This document shows positions 46,055-56,768 of a stretch of DNA of 64,000 nt, piece by piece. Each line of letters begins with the position of its first letter. Position 1 is the first letter of the stretch. Source of the stretch: Monomorium pharaonis (lineage: Eukaryota > Arthropoda > Insecta > Hymenoptera > Formicidae); contig NC_050473.1 of assembly GCF_013373865.1 (NCBI RefSeq), positions 22,451,252 to 22,515,251 of the forward strand. Direction: 5' to 3'. The translations under genes were made by a program, and so were the position numbers. The notes below the pieces were generated by a model. The model worked only from the letters and a program-made list of their open reading frames with translations. It did not search any database and had not been told where the DNA came from.

Positions 46055-46489
46055 TTATTCAATCTGTTCCTATTCCTGAATTAATAAATCTTCCCAGGAG
46101 ACTGCTTACATCGATTCTCAAATAAAATCATAACTGTGAAAATGAAAAGATTTGACAAATCTGTCGCCAATCTGTCATCATTTATGAATACAGATATGCT
46201 GCATATTTGGCGCAAATCTGCTGTGAGTTTACGTTGCAACATCTGTTCTCAATTTGCTGCGTGAATTTGTCATTGTATTGCTAGTGACAGGTCTGCTCTG
46301 GTGTTGCACCCAATTTGATAACACTTTTTGCTTGCAATTGGGACGCACTCGAGGACACAGTAGGCCATGGTTTTGGCAGCCTGATTCCGCAAGAAATTTT
46401 TAGCAGTCTGCTGACAATTTGACAGCAAATGGTTAGCTGGGTTATTATATATTTCTATTATATTATTTAATTTCTACGTTTTTATTGCG

Positions 46490-46985
46490 TTTTGCTGTTA
46501 GATGAGATGAAAGTTTTCAAAACAATCGCATTTAATCGTAACAATCTTCAACTTGAGGGTTTTACAAATTTGGGAAAATACACTCCAAAACACCAGACAG
46601 GAAAAAAAGGAGACCACACATTAGTGCTTATGTTTCAATTTTTTAAAGGCAAGTGGATGCAAACACTAGGATGCTTTCTTAGTTGTGGAAATGCATGTGA
46701 AACAGTTTTGCACCAAATTATTATAAAATGCATAATTTTGGTCGAGAAATCCGGCTTTAAAGTTGACGAGGTAACATCAGATGGTGCTTCTTAGAACCGC
46801 TCTATGTGGGACAAATTTAGAATAACGGAAAAGGAAGTCAGTGTTCCGCATATCATGGACCCGGAACGACGCCTGTGGTTTTTTCAGATTTCCCCCATTT
46901 AATAAAATGCTTGAGAAATTTCTTCTGCAAGCACAATCGGTACGAGAATATTTGGGTTAGTAACAGCGAACCATGTATTAATTCT
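46490..46985 (+). pseudogene. P-element transposase: catalytic exon(s)
   Basis: A TTTTGCTGTTAG acceptor opens an exon reading DEMKVFKTIAFNRNNLQLEG, then LGKYTP, GDHTLVLMFQFFKGKWMQTL, an SCGN turn and VDEVTSDGAS. This is the RNase-H-like fold of P-element transposases with the first Asp in DEMK. TAG follows at the position where the family has Trp. The frame continues as MWDKFRITEKEV, and after a one-base shift in a T-run as SDFPHLIKCLRNFF. Coding similarity fades at about 46985, where the left end of the Polinton seems to begin. Confidence 0.85.
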
Positions 46986-47099
46986 ATGAATGTGAGTAGT
47001 ATAGAGAAGAGAGTTCTGAGCCATGGAGCTCCGAGCGGGGTGCGGGGCGCGGGGGGTATTTATAGGCGCTGCGGGGGTATGATGTTACGCGGGGAGGGG

Positions 47100-47747
47100 T
47101 AAGGGTCAGGATGATATCATGCAGACCTTTTAAAAAAATTCCGGTTTTATGGGGAAAAACTGTTCTTGTGAGATAACAATAGATTATATTTGTTATTTTT
47201 TAAAAATCCATAAATTATGGATAGAAGGCTGATATCTGTAACCTTTTTTCTCTCTCGTGCGCTCTCACTCTCTATTCATTGCGATAGTATCCGGTATGCA
47301 TCAAGCATGTGTGTGTGACATATATATATATATATATATATGTATGTTTTACCATCTCACATATTTTATTAAGATGTTTATTATTATTATTATTATTAAT
47401 GTTTATAAATATAAACAGTTTCTTCGATATTTCGGCTGCGCTCAGGTAAGAAAAGGTATAGCGTTGAATTACAACTTTTAGAAACGTCTACCTAAGATGC
47501 ATAGTACAAAAATGTGTACAATACTGTTATCAGTTTTTTTCATCAGACCTGGCTCAAACGAAAACTGCTACGAAAATTATCCTTGACCGAGGTATACTGA
47601 AATTCATGTAAAATCCATATCCTCACGTTCAGGTCAAGAGATATAGACGAAATATAACTGCTTAGAAAGTGCATAGGGCTACAGTCGGTGTGAGACCTTT
47701 GACGCAAAGAATCGAAGTAATTCTCTGAATAACGTGGAAGTAATTGA
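47100..47747. other. Left flank of the Polinton, noncoding
   Basis: Holds a G-rich stretch (47020-47110), a (TA)n run at 47322-47342 and a TATTAT repeat. No gene is supported. The region probably includes the terminal repeat and the promoter of the polymerase. Confidence 0.4.
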
Positions 47748-50700
47748 TTGCTAAAAAGTGTTAAAAAGGTGTTGAAAAAAAACATGGAACAATTTGATCA
47801 AGAGGAACTTGAGCTCCTGGAGCAAGCTGGCAGAGTCGCTACTCTAGTTGAATATTGTGCATGGTTGCAACAATGCGATGAATTTATACAGCGGCTTGAG
47901 GAACGTAGTCGCGTCAAGCGTCCTCGAGTCACCGTCGGACAGAGACAATCGTTAGTGGCGAGGATCGCGCGACTCGAAGGTGAAAAGACGCGATTACGAA
48001 AACATTTCGAGCACGTCGGCGGTAATTACGCGAGTGATAACGAGGAAAGACTCGTATGGCGCGAGATAGATACCGCGTTTGAAAACCGCGTTCTAATTGG
48101 TGCGATAATTAACACAAATTACATCGAACCGCGATAGTTTCTCGAAGACGCAGGTGATAGGGCTACAGTGATAGAGCGAGTGCGGAACGTTTTAGAAACA
48201 CATGACAGTATAAAAGTGAATACCGCGTTTAACGGTAAATTTGTAACGGGTGAAAAGCGCGCTAACAAAAGCATTACCACGAAAAATTGTGAATTATTCC
48301 GAACATTGGACTTGAACGACTGGTACGAGCGACACGTCATCGAGCCTACGTTAGCGTCGCTCGAAGAGTTTCAGGAACGCGATAGCGGGTGGGCGCTTTC
48401 ACGTATATTAAATTTGACTATTAATATAAATAAGTACAATCCTTTACACGCAGGGTGTTACGTGACATTGCCGCAAGAAATAATTTTGAAAAAAGCGGTA
48501 GTGAATGTAAAATCGATGGACAATGCGTGTTTTGCGTGGTCGGTGGTCGCCGCTTTGCACCCTGCTAAAGAATATTCGTATCGGGAGTCATCGTATCCGC
48601 ATTATACAACGGTTTTAAAGTTCGATGACATCAAGTTTCCCGTTACATTAAAGGATAGTAAGAAATTTGAGAGACTCAACGATGTGTCAGTCAACGTTTA
48701 CGGGATGAGAATTATCGCCTCTGTCGCACAGGTGGAGATTTATACACTACGACTAACGGGTAACAAGAGGGAGAAGCATGTTAATCTTCTATACGTGGAA
48801 GATTCGCGCGAAGACAGCGTGGGACACTTTGCATGCTTTAGGAATCTATCCTGCCTAGTGAGCTTGCAAGTGAGCAAGCATAATGGAAAAAAATACATTT
48901 GTGATCGGTATGTATATTATATAAAAAATAAATACTCTCGTGTTTCTATATATTTAAAAAAAATATATATATATCTTTACAGGTGCTTGCACTATTTTTC
49001 ATCTTGTGAGAGGCTGCAATCACACACTGTAGACTGTCAAAAGATGAATGATTGCACCATCATATTGCCGGCGGAAAAGGACAAGTGGCTAACTTTCCGC
49101 AACGTAAACTACAAGGAGCGAGTACCCTTCATCGTCTACGCTGACCTGGAATGCGTACTGCGGAAGACACAGCCTGATACGGAGCCGATGACGTGTGCCT
49201 ATCAACAACATGAGGTATTCAGCATTGGATACTACGTGCGATGCTTGTATGACGACGCGTTATCCGTATACCGGTTTTGTCGCAATAAAGATTGTGTCAC
49301 ATGGTTCGCCAAACAACTCGAAGAATTGGCGCATCGAGTTAAATGTATTTTATCCGCTAATGTTCCCATGGAAACGTTATCAAAAGAGCAATTGGAGGCA
49401 TACCGTAACGCTACACAGTGTCATATCTGTGAAAAATCGTTTGCACCAGATGATAAACGGGTGCGTGATCATTGCCATCTGACCGGTCGTTACCGCGGTC
49501 CCGCGCATTCTTCTTGCAACTTAAATTATCAAAATGTATTGTACATACCGGTAGTCTTCCATAATTTATCCGGATACGATTCGCATTTTATTATTAAGGA
49601 AATAGCGACAATATTTAAAGGAAAAATTGACTTGTTACCCATCACAAAAGAAAAGTACATTTCATTCACAAAGCATGTTATAAGTACCGCAAATAAATTA
49701 GACCCACAAAATCATATAAAGCTACGGTTTATAGACTCCTACAAATTTTTTAATACTAGTCTCGAAAAATTGGTATCATTTCTAGATAAAGAAAAATTAA
49801 AAATTGTACGTTCAAAATTTTCACACTTGTCCGACGAGGATTTCGATTTACTGACACGAAAGGGTATATTTCCGTACGAGTACGTGGATTGCGTGGATAA
49901 GTTGCAGGACACGTGTTTACCGCCGCGCGAATCATTTTTCAGTTCCCTGACCGATAACACAGTATCTGAAAGCGATTACGCGCACGCCGTTAATGTCTGG
50001 CATCGGTTCTCCATCCAAACTATGGGTGAATACAGCGATTTGTATTTAAAAACAGATGTTTTATTATTAGCCGACGTTTTTGAAAATTTCCGCGATAAAT
50101 ATATCGAAAGTTATGCTCTCGATCCGGCGCATTATTACACTCTCCCCGGATACACGTGGGGTGCGATGTTAAAATATACTAATATCACTTTTGAATTGCT
50201 TACTGACATAGACATGGTAATGTTCATCGAGCGCGGTATACGTGGTGGTCTAAGTCAATGTTCTGGCAGATACGCGCAGGCTAATAACAAGACATGCAAA
50301 CGTATGATCCATTGAAACCATCGTCATAACTTATGTATTTTGACGTTAATAACTTGTACGGCTGGGCAATGTGTCAACCATTACCATACACCGAATTTCA
50401 ATGGATCGAGGATGTTTCAAATTTCAACGTAAACGCAATCGCTCCGGATTCACCCACAGGATATATTCTTGAGGTCAATCTCGAGTATCCTCGAGACCTT
50501 CACGATTCGCACACCGACCTACTCTTCTGCCCGACGCGCGATAAATCACCCGGCAAGCGTGAAAATAAACTTCTAGCAACCTTATATAAAAAGAAACGTT
50601 ACGTCATCCACTATCGAAACCTGCAGCAGTGCACGCGTCACGGTCTTCGTATTGCAGAGATACACCGCGTGTTAAAATTCGCACAATCTCCATGGCTCTG

Positions 50701-51533
50701 TAAATACATAGAGTTAAACACGCAATTCCAAATCCGTGCAAAAAATGATTTTGAAAAAAACTTGTATAAATTGATGAATAATGCAGTATTCGGAAAAACC
50801 ATGGAGAATGTGCGCAATCATGTAGACGTTAAATTATTGACGAAATGGAAGGGTCAGTATGGTGCGGAGGCAATGATTGCGAAACCCAATTTTCACAGTC
50901 GAAGTATTTTTGCCGAAAATTTAATTGCTATCGAACTCAAAAAACTTCAGGTGAAATTCTACAAACCGATCTACGTAGGCATGTGTATCTTAGATATTTC
51001 TAAAACATGTTTATATGAATTTCACCATGAATACATGCTACTGCTGTACAAAAACAAATGTAAAGTTATGTACACCGACACCGACAGTCTCATATACCAC
51101 GTCGAGTGAGGATATTTACGAGATAATGAAACGCGATATCGCTAAGTTTGACACGAGCGATTATCCCGTCGACAACGCGTACGGTATGTCTGGTTTAATG
51201 AAAGACGAGAACAATGGCGCAATAATGACCGAGTTCGTTGGACTTAAAGCAAAGATGTACGCATTGAAGGTGGATGGAAGGAACGATACTAAAAAGGCAA
51301 AAGGTGTAAAATGTAGCGTCGTGGCGCGTACTATTACATTTGATGATTACACACGCTGTTTAAGAGATGAGATCGAGATGACGCGTCGTCAGTCATGCAT
51401 AAGATATGTGCTACACGATGTATATACAATATCCGAAACGAAAATTGCTCTAAGTCCGTATGACGACAAACGATATCTCATACCTGATTTGGTCGAGACA
51501 TTGCCGTGGGGACATTATCGGATACCTTTGTAA
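47748..51533 (+). pseudogene. polB: Polinton protein-primed DNA polymerase B (DNA_pol_B_2), disrupted
   Basis: It replicates the element from a protein primer. The N-terminal part (from ATG 47748 or, more typically, 47784, MEQFDQEEL) is coiled coil. A TAG at 48135-48137 interrupts it. A Cys/His finger (CLHYFSSCERLQSH) is formed only after removal of a 75-nt intron, 48908-48982 (GTATGT...TTTACAG). Exonuclease motifs are VYADLECVL (Exo I), FHNLSGYDSHF (Exo II) and YLKTDVLLLADVF (Exo III). Between them is an endonuclease-VII-like zinc motif (CHICEKSF...DHCHLTG). A frameshift plus stop near 50300-50330 separates the palm: MYFDVNNLYGWAMCQ (motif A), KLMNNAVFGKTMENVRN (motif B), YTDTDSL (motif C). 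A second frameshift near 51105 precedes the thumb (51100-51533). All catalytic Asp residues remain, but three lesions make it inactive. Confidence 0.93.
48908..48982 (+). other. 75-nt intron in the polymerase gene
   Basis: GTATGT donor, AT-rich body, TATATCTTTACAG acceptor. The length is a multiple of three, so the frame reads through it as a low-complexity Tyr/Lys/Ile stretch. Removal juxtaposes the two halves of a zinc finger, which is the main support. Confidence 0.8.
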
Positions 51534-51539
51534 TATTAT

Positions 51540-51990
51540 ATGTATCTTGTAGTTTACATTCAATGTATTTTATATTCTACATATATTTACTAATTTTACA
51601 TTTTACGTTTCATATATTTTATAATTTATATTTTACATATTTTACATTTTACACTTATTTTATAATTTTACATTTAGCGCTTTATATAATTTACCTTTTA
51701 CATTTATTTTACATTTTATATTTTACGTTTTATGTAGTTTTATAAATTTTTTATATTTTGTAATTTTTTATTTCATAATTTGCATTTTCATGCGTATTTT
51801 ATATGTCTAAAACTCGTAAGAATTAAGATTTTTTACATGTATTAAGGATGTATGATTGAAGGATAATAAACAAGCATCATGTGTGTTTGTGTATACTATA
51901 AAATGTATTTTATTTTCATATGGTTACATTATACTTTTATATAGTTGCATTGTACTTTTATATGTTTATAATAAAAAAAACTTTTTGTAC
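51540..51990. other. AT-rich spacer between convergent polymerase and integrase genes
   Basis: TTTTACATTTTATAT-type low-complexity sequence. AATAAA-like signals on both strands (plus, about 51862; minus, near 51970) could end the two convergent transcripts. No gene. Confidence 0.5.
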
Positions 51991-51993
51991 GAA

Positions 51994-53882
51994 TCAAATT
52001 ACATTTTTCTTGTCAATCCATGAATTGTGCGATCCATCGAATCCCAGCCACTTTACATAGACTTTGTCTCTCTTCCTGCGCAATATTTTTTCCACGAGAT
52101 ATACGTCAGGGTGAGTCGCGCGATGCAACTCATACTCGTAGAACGCTCCTGCTATAGATTTTCCTCGATAGTCTTTGAGTAGATAAGTCACGGGATTGGT
52201 ATGCTATACTTTAAGAATTTTTAACACCTCGGTTGTCCAATTTGGCGTGTAGCCCTTTTCAAAGACCGTTTTGTACTTGCTCACGCGTACCGAATCGCTC
52301 ACTTTAAATTTCGCCGGACCCGCAATTTTTATAGTGTTGTACACCGTAGTCAATAGTCTTTCTGCCACAGCGGGGGTTACATCGACGGGTCGCATACCGA
52401 TCGTTCGGTGTCTTCGAGTGTTGTAATTCGACACGAGGCGCGGTAACAAGTCAATCCACTTATAATTACTGTTGAGCGTAAACATTTTCCACATGTTTTT
52501 CAGTGTGCGGTTAAAGCGTTCGACGACCGACGCCTTCATTACCGAATACGTGGAATAATGATTAATGTTGTGTTTCTTCAATACTTTCTGCACATTGGCG
52601 TTGTAAAATGGCTCCTGTACGAAAGCGAAGTCGTGCACGCATATCGATACAATTAAGACGTGACGCAGGTCTACGGACTCCAAGCGTATGTCACGCAGCG
52701 GATCCGGGTGGTGCCTCCCGGTCCGTCCAAAAAAACATCGATAAATAACCTAAATTATGTGACAGGTGTCACAGGACAATGCAGATCGTAAATTTGCTTG
52801 TCCCATCGTATCTACGCCGAAGATTTCCTGGCGGCACGCGAGAAAACATGAACAAACGTGTTCGCGAAAACACTCTTCTCCCGTCCCCCGCTAAGACCAT
52901 CACACAAATCGCTTATTGGTCCATACGCCGCTCTTCTTCAAATCAAAGCACGTCAATTCGTGGTTCATCATCGAATCGCAATGCGGAAAAATTACACCAG
53001 CGGAAGGGGTTGTCGCCAAGGAAGATCTCGTCAGGCTTTCGAGCAGTCTAAGTAGATGCGTTGTTACGTGTAGACATCAGTTCAGTCGGTCTTATATGCG
53101 AATGCGAATAATCATAAGTCGATCTTATACGCGAATACGAAAAGTGTTAAGTCGATCTTATATGCGAATACGAACAGTCTAAGTCGATCTTATACGCGAA
53201 TACAAAAAGTGTTAAGTCGATCTTATATGCAAATGCGAACATTATAAATCGGTCTTATACGCGAGTGCGAACATTGTAAGTCGATCTTGTGCGCGAATGC
53301 GAACAACTATACGAACTTGAAACGTACAATTTAGGATACGGTGGTCCTCAAACGTTAATAAACTGTACACCGGACTGCATAATAGCGCGATATATAACTC
53401 GCGTTTGTACATAGATAATAAACTGTGATATAGTGTAAATATAGTGTTAATCTCATTGACCATAAACCTTTAACCAAGGACCTTTACGCGAAACCGCGGT
53501 GTGCGTGTTTGTGTGCAACGCCACCAGTTTTTCCACAGAACAGCTCCTTCCCCATATCGGTCTGTAAATTTTTCGGGCGTCTTCCGCTCTCTCGAATTAT
53601 TTCAGAGATAGCGTCAGACGTCTCGCTTCCGCCCTTGCTCTTGAGAGGTACACCCCACGCGCGTTTGCTTAATACATCGATGACAGTGAGAATATAGTGG
53701 TAGCCTCTGTTGAAACGTGAATATGGAATCATCTCGACGATATCAGCCTGCCATAGATCATCGTATCCACAAACTATGACGCGTCTTCGTGGAAAATTTC
53801 TTCTTGCCGGAGCGTGCAGTTCCTCGACAAGCTGCTGCCTCTCGGAACTAACATTGGATTTTGACGGTCTCATGTTTCGCAC
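51994..53882 (-). pseudogene. int: Polinton retroviral-like integrase with chromodomain, split by a solo LTR
   Basis: It would insert the element into host DNA. The N-terminal piece (53882-53543) starts MRNMRPSKSN, then has DDLWQADIVEM (first catalytic Asp), YHYILTVIDVLSKRAWGVP and NLQTDMGKE (second Asp). There the coding sequence is cut by the 927-bp LTR at 52616-53542. It resumes at 52615 with FYNANVQKVLKKHNINHYST and VVERFNRTLKN (catalytic Glu), then a VSDSVRVSKYKTVFEKGY SH3-like segment. A TAG at 52204-52206 precedes the C-terminal chromodomain (VEKILRRKRDKVYVKWLGFD, then SWI), ending at 51994. All three acidic catalytic residues are still encoded. Two independent breaks make it non-functional. 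It is transcribed convergently with the polymerase. Confidence 0.93.
52616..53542 (+). mobile_element. Solo LTR, 927 bp, inserted in the Polinton integrase
   Basis: Begins TGTACGAAAGCG and ends CCACAGAACA (TG...CA), flanked by GCTCC at 52611-52615 and 53543-53547. The flanking coding sequence is continuous across the deleted insert. It contains seven units of 32-33 bp (about 53088-53310) based on AGTCGATCTTATACGCGAAT, and AATAAA at 53357 and 53420 supporting plus orientation. It differs from the other two LTR families in the window. Confidence 0.93.
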
Positions 53883-54005
53883 GCAACTATCGATCGCGTA
53901 ATAACATGCGATGAACTTATACTACGATTTATATTTCGTTTTAAACGATATTTTTTATTTTTTTCTATCATCCTTCAATAGCCGTTCTTTGCCTTCCGGC
54001 ACCGA

Positions 54006-54212
54006 TCAATTAGATATGTGTTCGTAACCATTTCTGACCCGATCCATGGCTGTTTGATAACTATTCGATAATTTTTCCTGAGTCGTTCGATAGCGATCCT
54101 GTACCATATGATAGCCGTCTGACAATCGTTCCTGAGTCCTTTGTTGATTCAGGAACCGTTCGTAGTTGTTCGTTAAACGTTCGTAACCGTCCCTTCGTCG
54201 TTCGTTGCTCAT
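54006..54212 (-). CDS. Small Polinton protein, Tyr/Arg/Gln-rich coiled coil
   Basis: A 68-residue minus-strand frame made of an 11-residue-type repeat (GYERLTNNYERFLNQQR, then SDGYHMVQDRYRTTQEKLSN). It should form one long amphipathic helix. It lies about 120 bases downstream of integrase's start and 70 bases before the DUF8207-like gene on the same strand, as part of the minus-strand block. Family and function unknown; the repeat could also be a decayed longer protein. Confidence 0.45.
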   Translation of the reverse strand: MSNERRRDGYERLTNNYERFLNQQRTQERLSDGYHMVQDRYRTTQEKLSNSYQTAMDRVRNGYEHISN

Positions 54213-54282
54213 TGTTGCTGTTTCTGACGTTGATGCGATGCGAGTGACGTCGATCGACTAATTTGTTTTGGTGATGTGAGAG

Positions 54283-55167
54283 TTAATTTATAATAAGATC
54301 AGCTTCGCGAAGTTCCTCGATGATGGATAACATCTCGTTGCCATGTGCATTGTTACCGGCTCGATGCGAGGCTTCGAGCAATCGCAGGCGATCCACCAAC
54401 TCGTTGGGATCGTCCCAGTGCACGTAATCGATCGCGTTATCATTTAGTGTCATAACGTGAGATAATCCTTTTCCAATCTTAAATTCATCTTTTAATAATG
54501 GTGCAATCACATATTTATACTTATATCCCTTGTTGCTTAATAATCGACCGTGTGAAACGTGATTTCGTTTATGCGCGTTTGTAACCAACAATATGTTTTT
54601 ATATTTTCGTTTTTCCGTGTAGAGAGAATCATCGGGATATCTCTTAAAGATCAGCTCGTAAAGACCCGGTGTGCCAACGTATTGCATGCCGTCGACAATT
54701 ATGTTATCTTCGCTTTCCACGTCAAATTTTTTACTACCAAGCATCATTCCATCCTTGCCCAGATAAACACCGTAAACGATATCTATAATTTTCTCTTTTT
54801 CACCATGACCGCTGAGGAAATCTCCGATGTACTCTTGACTTAATGGACCAAAGTGCTGCGACAACGCTTTTGCACCCTCAGGTGTTTGCAAACTTCTCTG
54901 CTTACTCTGTATCGCATTCTTCTGAGCAAACGATGTCTCGACGTCTACGTCATTGTCCCGCGGCTCGTCATTTATCGCGCGCACGCCGGAATTGTCAATA
55001 ATCTTTTGCAGCGGTTCGATCAATGGTTCAAAATGTCTTTTGGTCGCGATATTCTCCTCGATTCTACCGGTTTTCAAAGCGCGATATTTTTTTCGGATCG
55101 ATTCGCTCGTTTTCTCAATCTCTCTAGCGATTTTCTCACGCTCGCGCATATCTTTGTTCTCAACCAT
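54283..55167 (-). CDS. Polinton-associated DUF8207-like protein
   Basis: A 294-residue intact frame. Residues 1-60 are a charged coiled coil (REREKIAREIEKTSESIRKK, then RALKTGRIEEN). The middle is Gln/Glu-rich, with LSQHFGPLSQEYIGDFLSG. Residues about 135-245 form a compact domain with YGVYLGKDGMMLGSKKFDVE, then GTPGLYELIFKRYPDD, YKNILLVTNAHKRN and KYKYVIAPLLKDEF. I recognise this pattern as the domain now listed as DUF8207 in insect element proteins (name from memory). It ends with an acidic helix. It is one of the few apparently unbroken genes of the element and lies upstream-adjacent to the ATPase in the same direction. Function unknown; a structural or packaging role would be a guess. Confidence 0.75.
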   Translation of the reverse strand: MVENKDMREREKIAREIEKTSESIRKKYRALKTGRIEENIATKRHFEPLIEPLQKIIDNSGVRAINDEPRDNDVDVETSFAQKNAIQSKQRSLQTPEGAKALSQHFGPLSQEYIGDFLSGHGEKEKIIDIVYGVYLGKDGMMLGSKKFDVESEDNIIVDGMQYVGTPGLYELIFKRYPDDSLYTEKRKYKNILLVTNAHKRNHVSHGRLLSNKGYKYKYVIAPLLKDEFKIGKGLSHVMTLNDNAIDYVHWDDPNELVDRLRLLEASHRAGNNAHGNEMLSIIEELREADLIIN

Positions 55168-55203
55168 GTCGACGTTCGTCCAACGTTAACGTATCGACAA
55201 CGA

Positions 55204-55833
55204 CTAACTGCTCCGTGGCACCGCAAACTTGTTAAATTCTTTTCTGTATTGTCCGTTAGTAAACGCACTGTCCTTGTCTATTACTAGAAATACATAATCA
55301 CGCTGCCAACAATCGTGACATAATTCACTGAAATCATCGTATGACATATCGGTGTTCACATGATCGTTGTACACATGCTTCAGATTGGTACCATCCTGCT
55401 TAAACAAAATCAGCAGGTTTGCGTTGTCGCGTATAAGATGTTTTGGTATTCTCGCGTACGATTGACAGAGATAAAAGCAGTCAACGTTCGAGTGTCGACC
55501 CATTGAAAAGTATTCTCTTATGGTATTTTGCTTGTCACATGCAACGTCGTCGAAGACAAAGATTGAGTTCGGACGCACCTCGCTGGGTAAAATCACGTCA
55601 CTGTTATTGGAGAATGTAAAGTAACCAATTTCGTCGATCGACGTCAACAAATTCTCCAAATATTGATATTTAAGTTGTTGCAACGATTTCGAGTACACGT
55701 ACACGTTCTCAAAACGTACGCCGTGCGGACTTTCCAACAAGCTTATGAGTACGTTGGTTTTACCGCAATTCGAGGGGCCGCAAATGATGGCGCGTATAGT
55801 ATTCGGCAACATGTTTACACCTCTCCCCATCAC
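55204..55833 (-). CDS. Genome-packaging ATPase (A32/FtsK-HerA type)
   Basis: Pumps DNA into preformed capsids in Polintons and related viruses. The 209-residue frame has Walker A GPSNCGKTNV (about residues 19-28), Walker B SIFVFDDVA (about residues 91-99) with the adjacent Asp pair, and a sensor-like CFYLCQSYARIPKHLIRDN. The length is normal for the family (about 200-240). Start: either MMGRGVNMLPN at 55833 or the internal Met of MLPNTIRAI, which is nearer the usual start of family members. No stop or shift is visible, so it is intact in sequence. It is followed on the same strand by the DUF8207-like gene after about 35 bases, and lies head-to-head with the plus-strand late block. Confidence 0.92.
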   Translation of the reverse strand: MMGRGVNMLPNTIRAIICGPSNCGKTNVLISLLESPHGVRFENVYVYSKSLQQLKYQYLENLLTSIDEIGYFTFSNNSDVILPSEVRPNSIFVFDDVACDKQNTIREYFSMGRHSNVDCFYLCQSYARIPKHLIRDNANLLILFKQDGTNLKHVYNDHVNTDMSYDDFSELCHDCWQRDYVFLVIDKDSAFTNGQYRKEFNKFAVPRSS

Positions 55834-55983
55834 CTTTCATTAGCCGTAACTTGTCATCGTAATTTGTAACGCAAATCGTCAACAGTTGTCGCACGAATCT
55901 CATGTTCTTAGAATATGGTTACAGAGAATGATCGTACACCCTATTTATAAGTGTGCGAAGCCGCGCATCACTCAGTATCTAAC

Positions 55984-56262
55984 ATGTATCTTATACTATC
56001 ACATCCTTCCAATATTCTCGATTTAAGCACCGAGCAGTTACAATTCGTGTCAAAGATTATTCTATTACGCGAGTACAGCAACTATATCGATCACGTGTGG
56101 GATAAGCTTCCGGAACATTTAAAAGCGGATCAAGAGGTTCGAAGCTATCGTCGCTGTAACGAGCATTACAATCAACCGTGGCAGCAAATGCACATCGACG
56201 GCCCAGCACCGTTGATCAAGAATTGTAGCGAATGTCAGCTTTCGCGACGAACAAATCGGTAA
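55984..56262 (+). CDS. Small Polinton late protein, unknown function
   Basis: From ATG 55984 (MYLILSHPSNILDLSTEQLQ) a short frame of about 92 residues has a predicted helix (FVSKIILLREYSNYIDHVW), a basic CNEH motif and a C-terminal CSEC pair. It is the first gene of the rightward block and overlaps the PLA2 gene start by about 30 bases. I recall similar small proteins in insect Mavericks, always beside the PLA2 gene, but have no name for it. Confidence 0.6.
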   Translation: MYLILSHPSNILDLSTEQLQFVSKIILLREYSNYIDHVWDKLPEHLKADQEVRSYRRCNEHYNQPWQQMHIDGPAPLIKNCSECQLSRRTNR

Positions 56263-56768
56263 AAAGCGGCTGCGGTCATCTGTTGAATCGCGCTATAAAC
56301 GCGCTTCCTTTCGAGTTACATATCCCAGGCTATCAGTTTTGCGGGCCGGGAACGCACTTGGAAAAGCGATTAGCTAGAGGCGATCGGGGTATAAATCCGT
56401 TGGACGCGGCGTGCCGCGAACACGACATTGCATATTCTCAGAGCAACGAGCTTGCCGACAGACACGCAGCGGACAAGATACTCGCCAACAAAGCACGAAA
56501 ACGCGTAATCGCGAAAGATTCGGCTCTCGGAGAAAGAGCCGCCGCTGCTGCCGTCTGGGCAGCCATGAAAGCCAAGACAAAGATCGGTATGGGTGTGAAG
56601 AAGAAGACGACTACGAAGAAAAAAAAACGTATACTTCCGACAGCAAAACGAGGCGGTGCATTACCGATTTTACCAAAAAATACTAGGCGCACTCGGATCA
56701 TTGATAGGCGGAGCGGCCAGCGTGGCAAAGGCGGTGAACGACAAGTAAGCCTCGCGACGTCAGCTTGA
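56232..56768 (+). pseudogene. Parvovirus-type phospholipase A2 domain protein, frameshifted tail
   Basis: Residues about 14-75 form a secreted-PLA2-like fold of the parvoviral VP1-unique type. They comprise GYQFCGPGTHLEKRL (calcium-binding loop), GINPLDAACREHDIAYS with the catalytic His-Asp pair, and a following Ala/Lys helix. In virions such domains cut membrane phospholipids during entry. A Lys-rich stretch (KKKTTTKKKK), probably nuclear-localising, follows. After an A-run at 56674-56680 the natural continuation appears to lie in the next frame (from 56683: Gly/Ala-rich amphipathic stretch LGALGSLIGGAASV). That frame has its own TAA at 56755 and then a tail with two GVYLAPY-type repeats up to 56883. 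This recalls adenoviral pVI/pX-like membrane-active segments. The shift is probably decay. Confidence 0.82.

Noticed and set aside
53710..55287. Plus-strand frames opposite the integrase, DUF8207-like and ATPase genes
   Set aside because: Shadows of the minus-strand genes, lacking family motifs.
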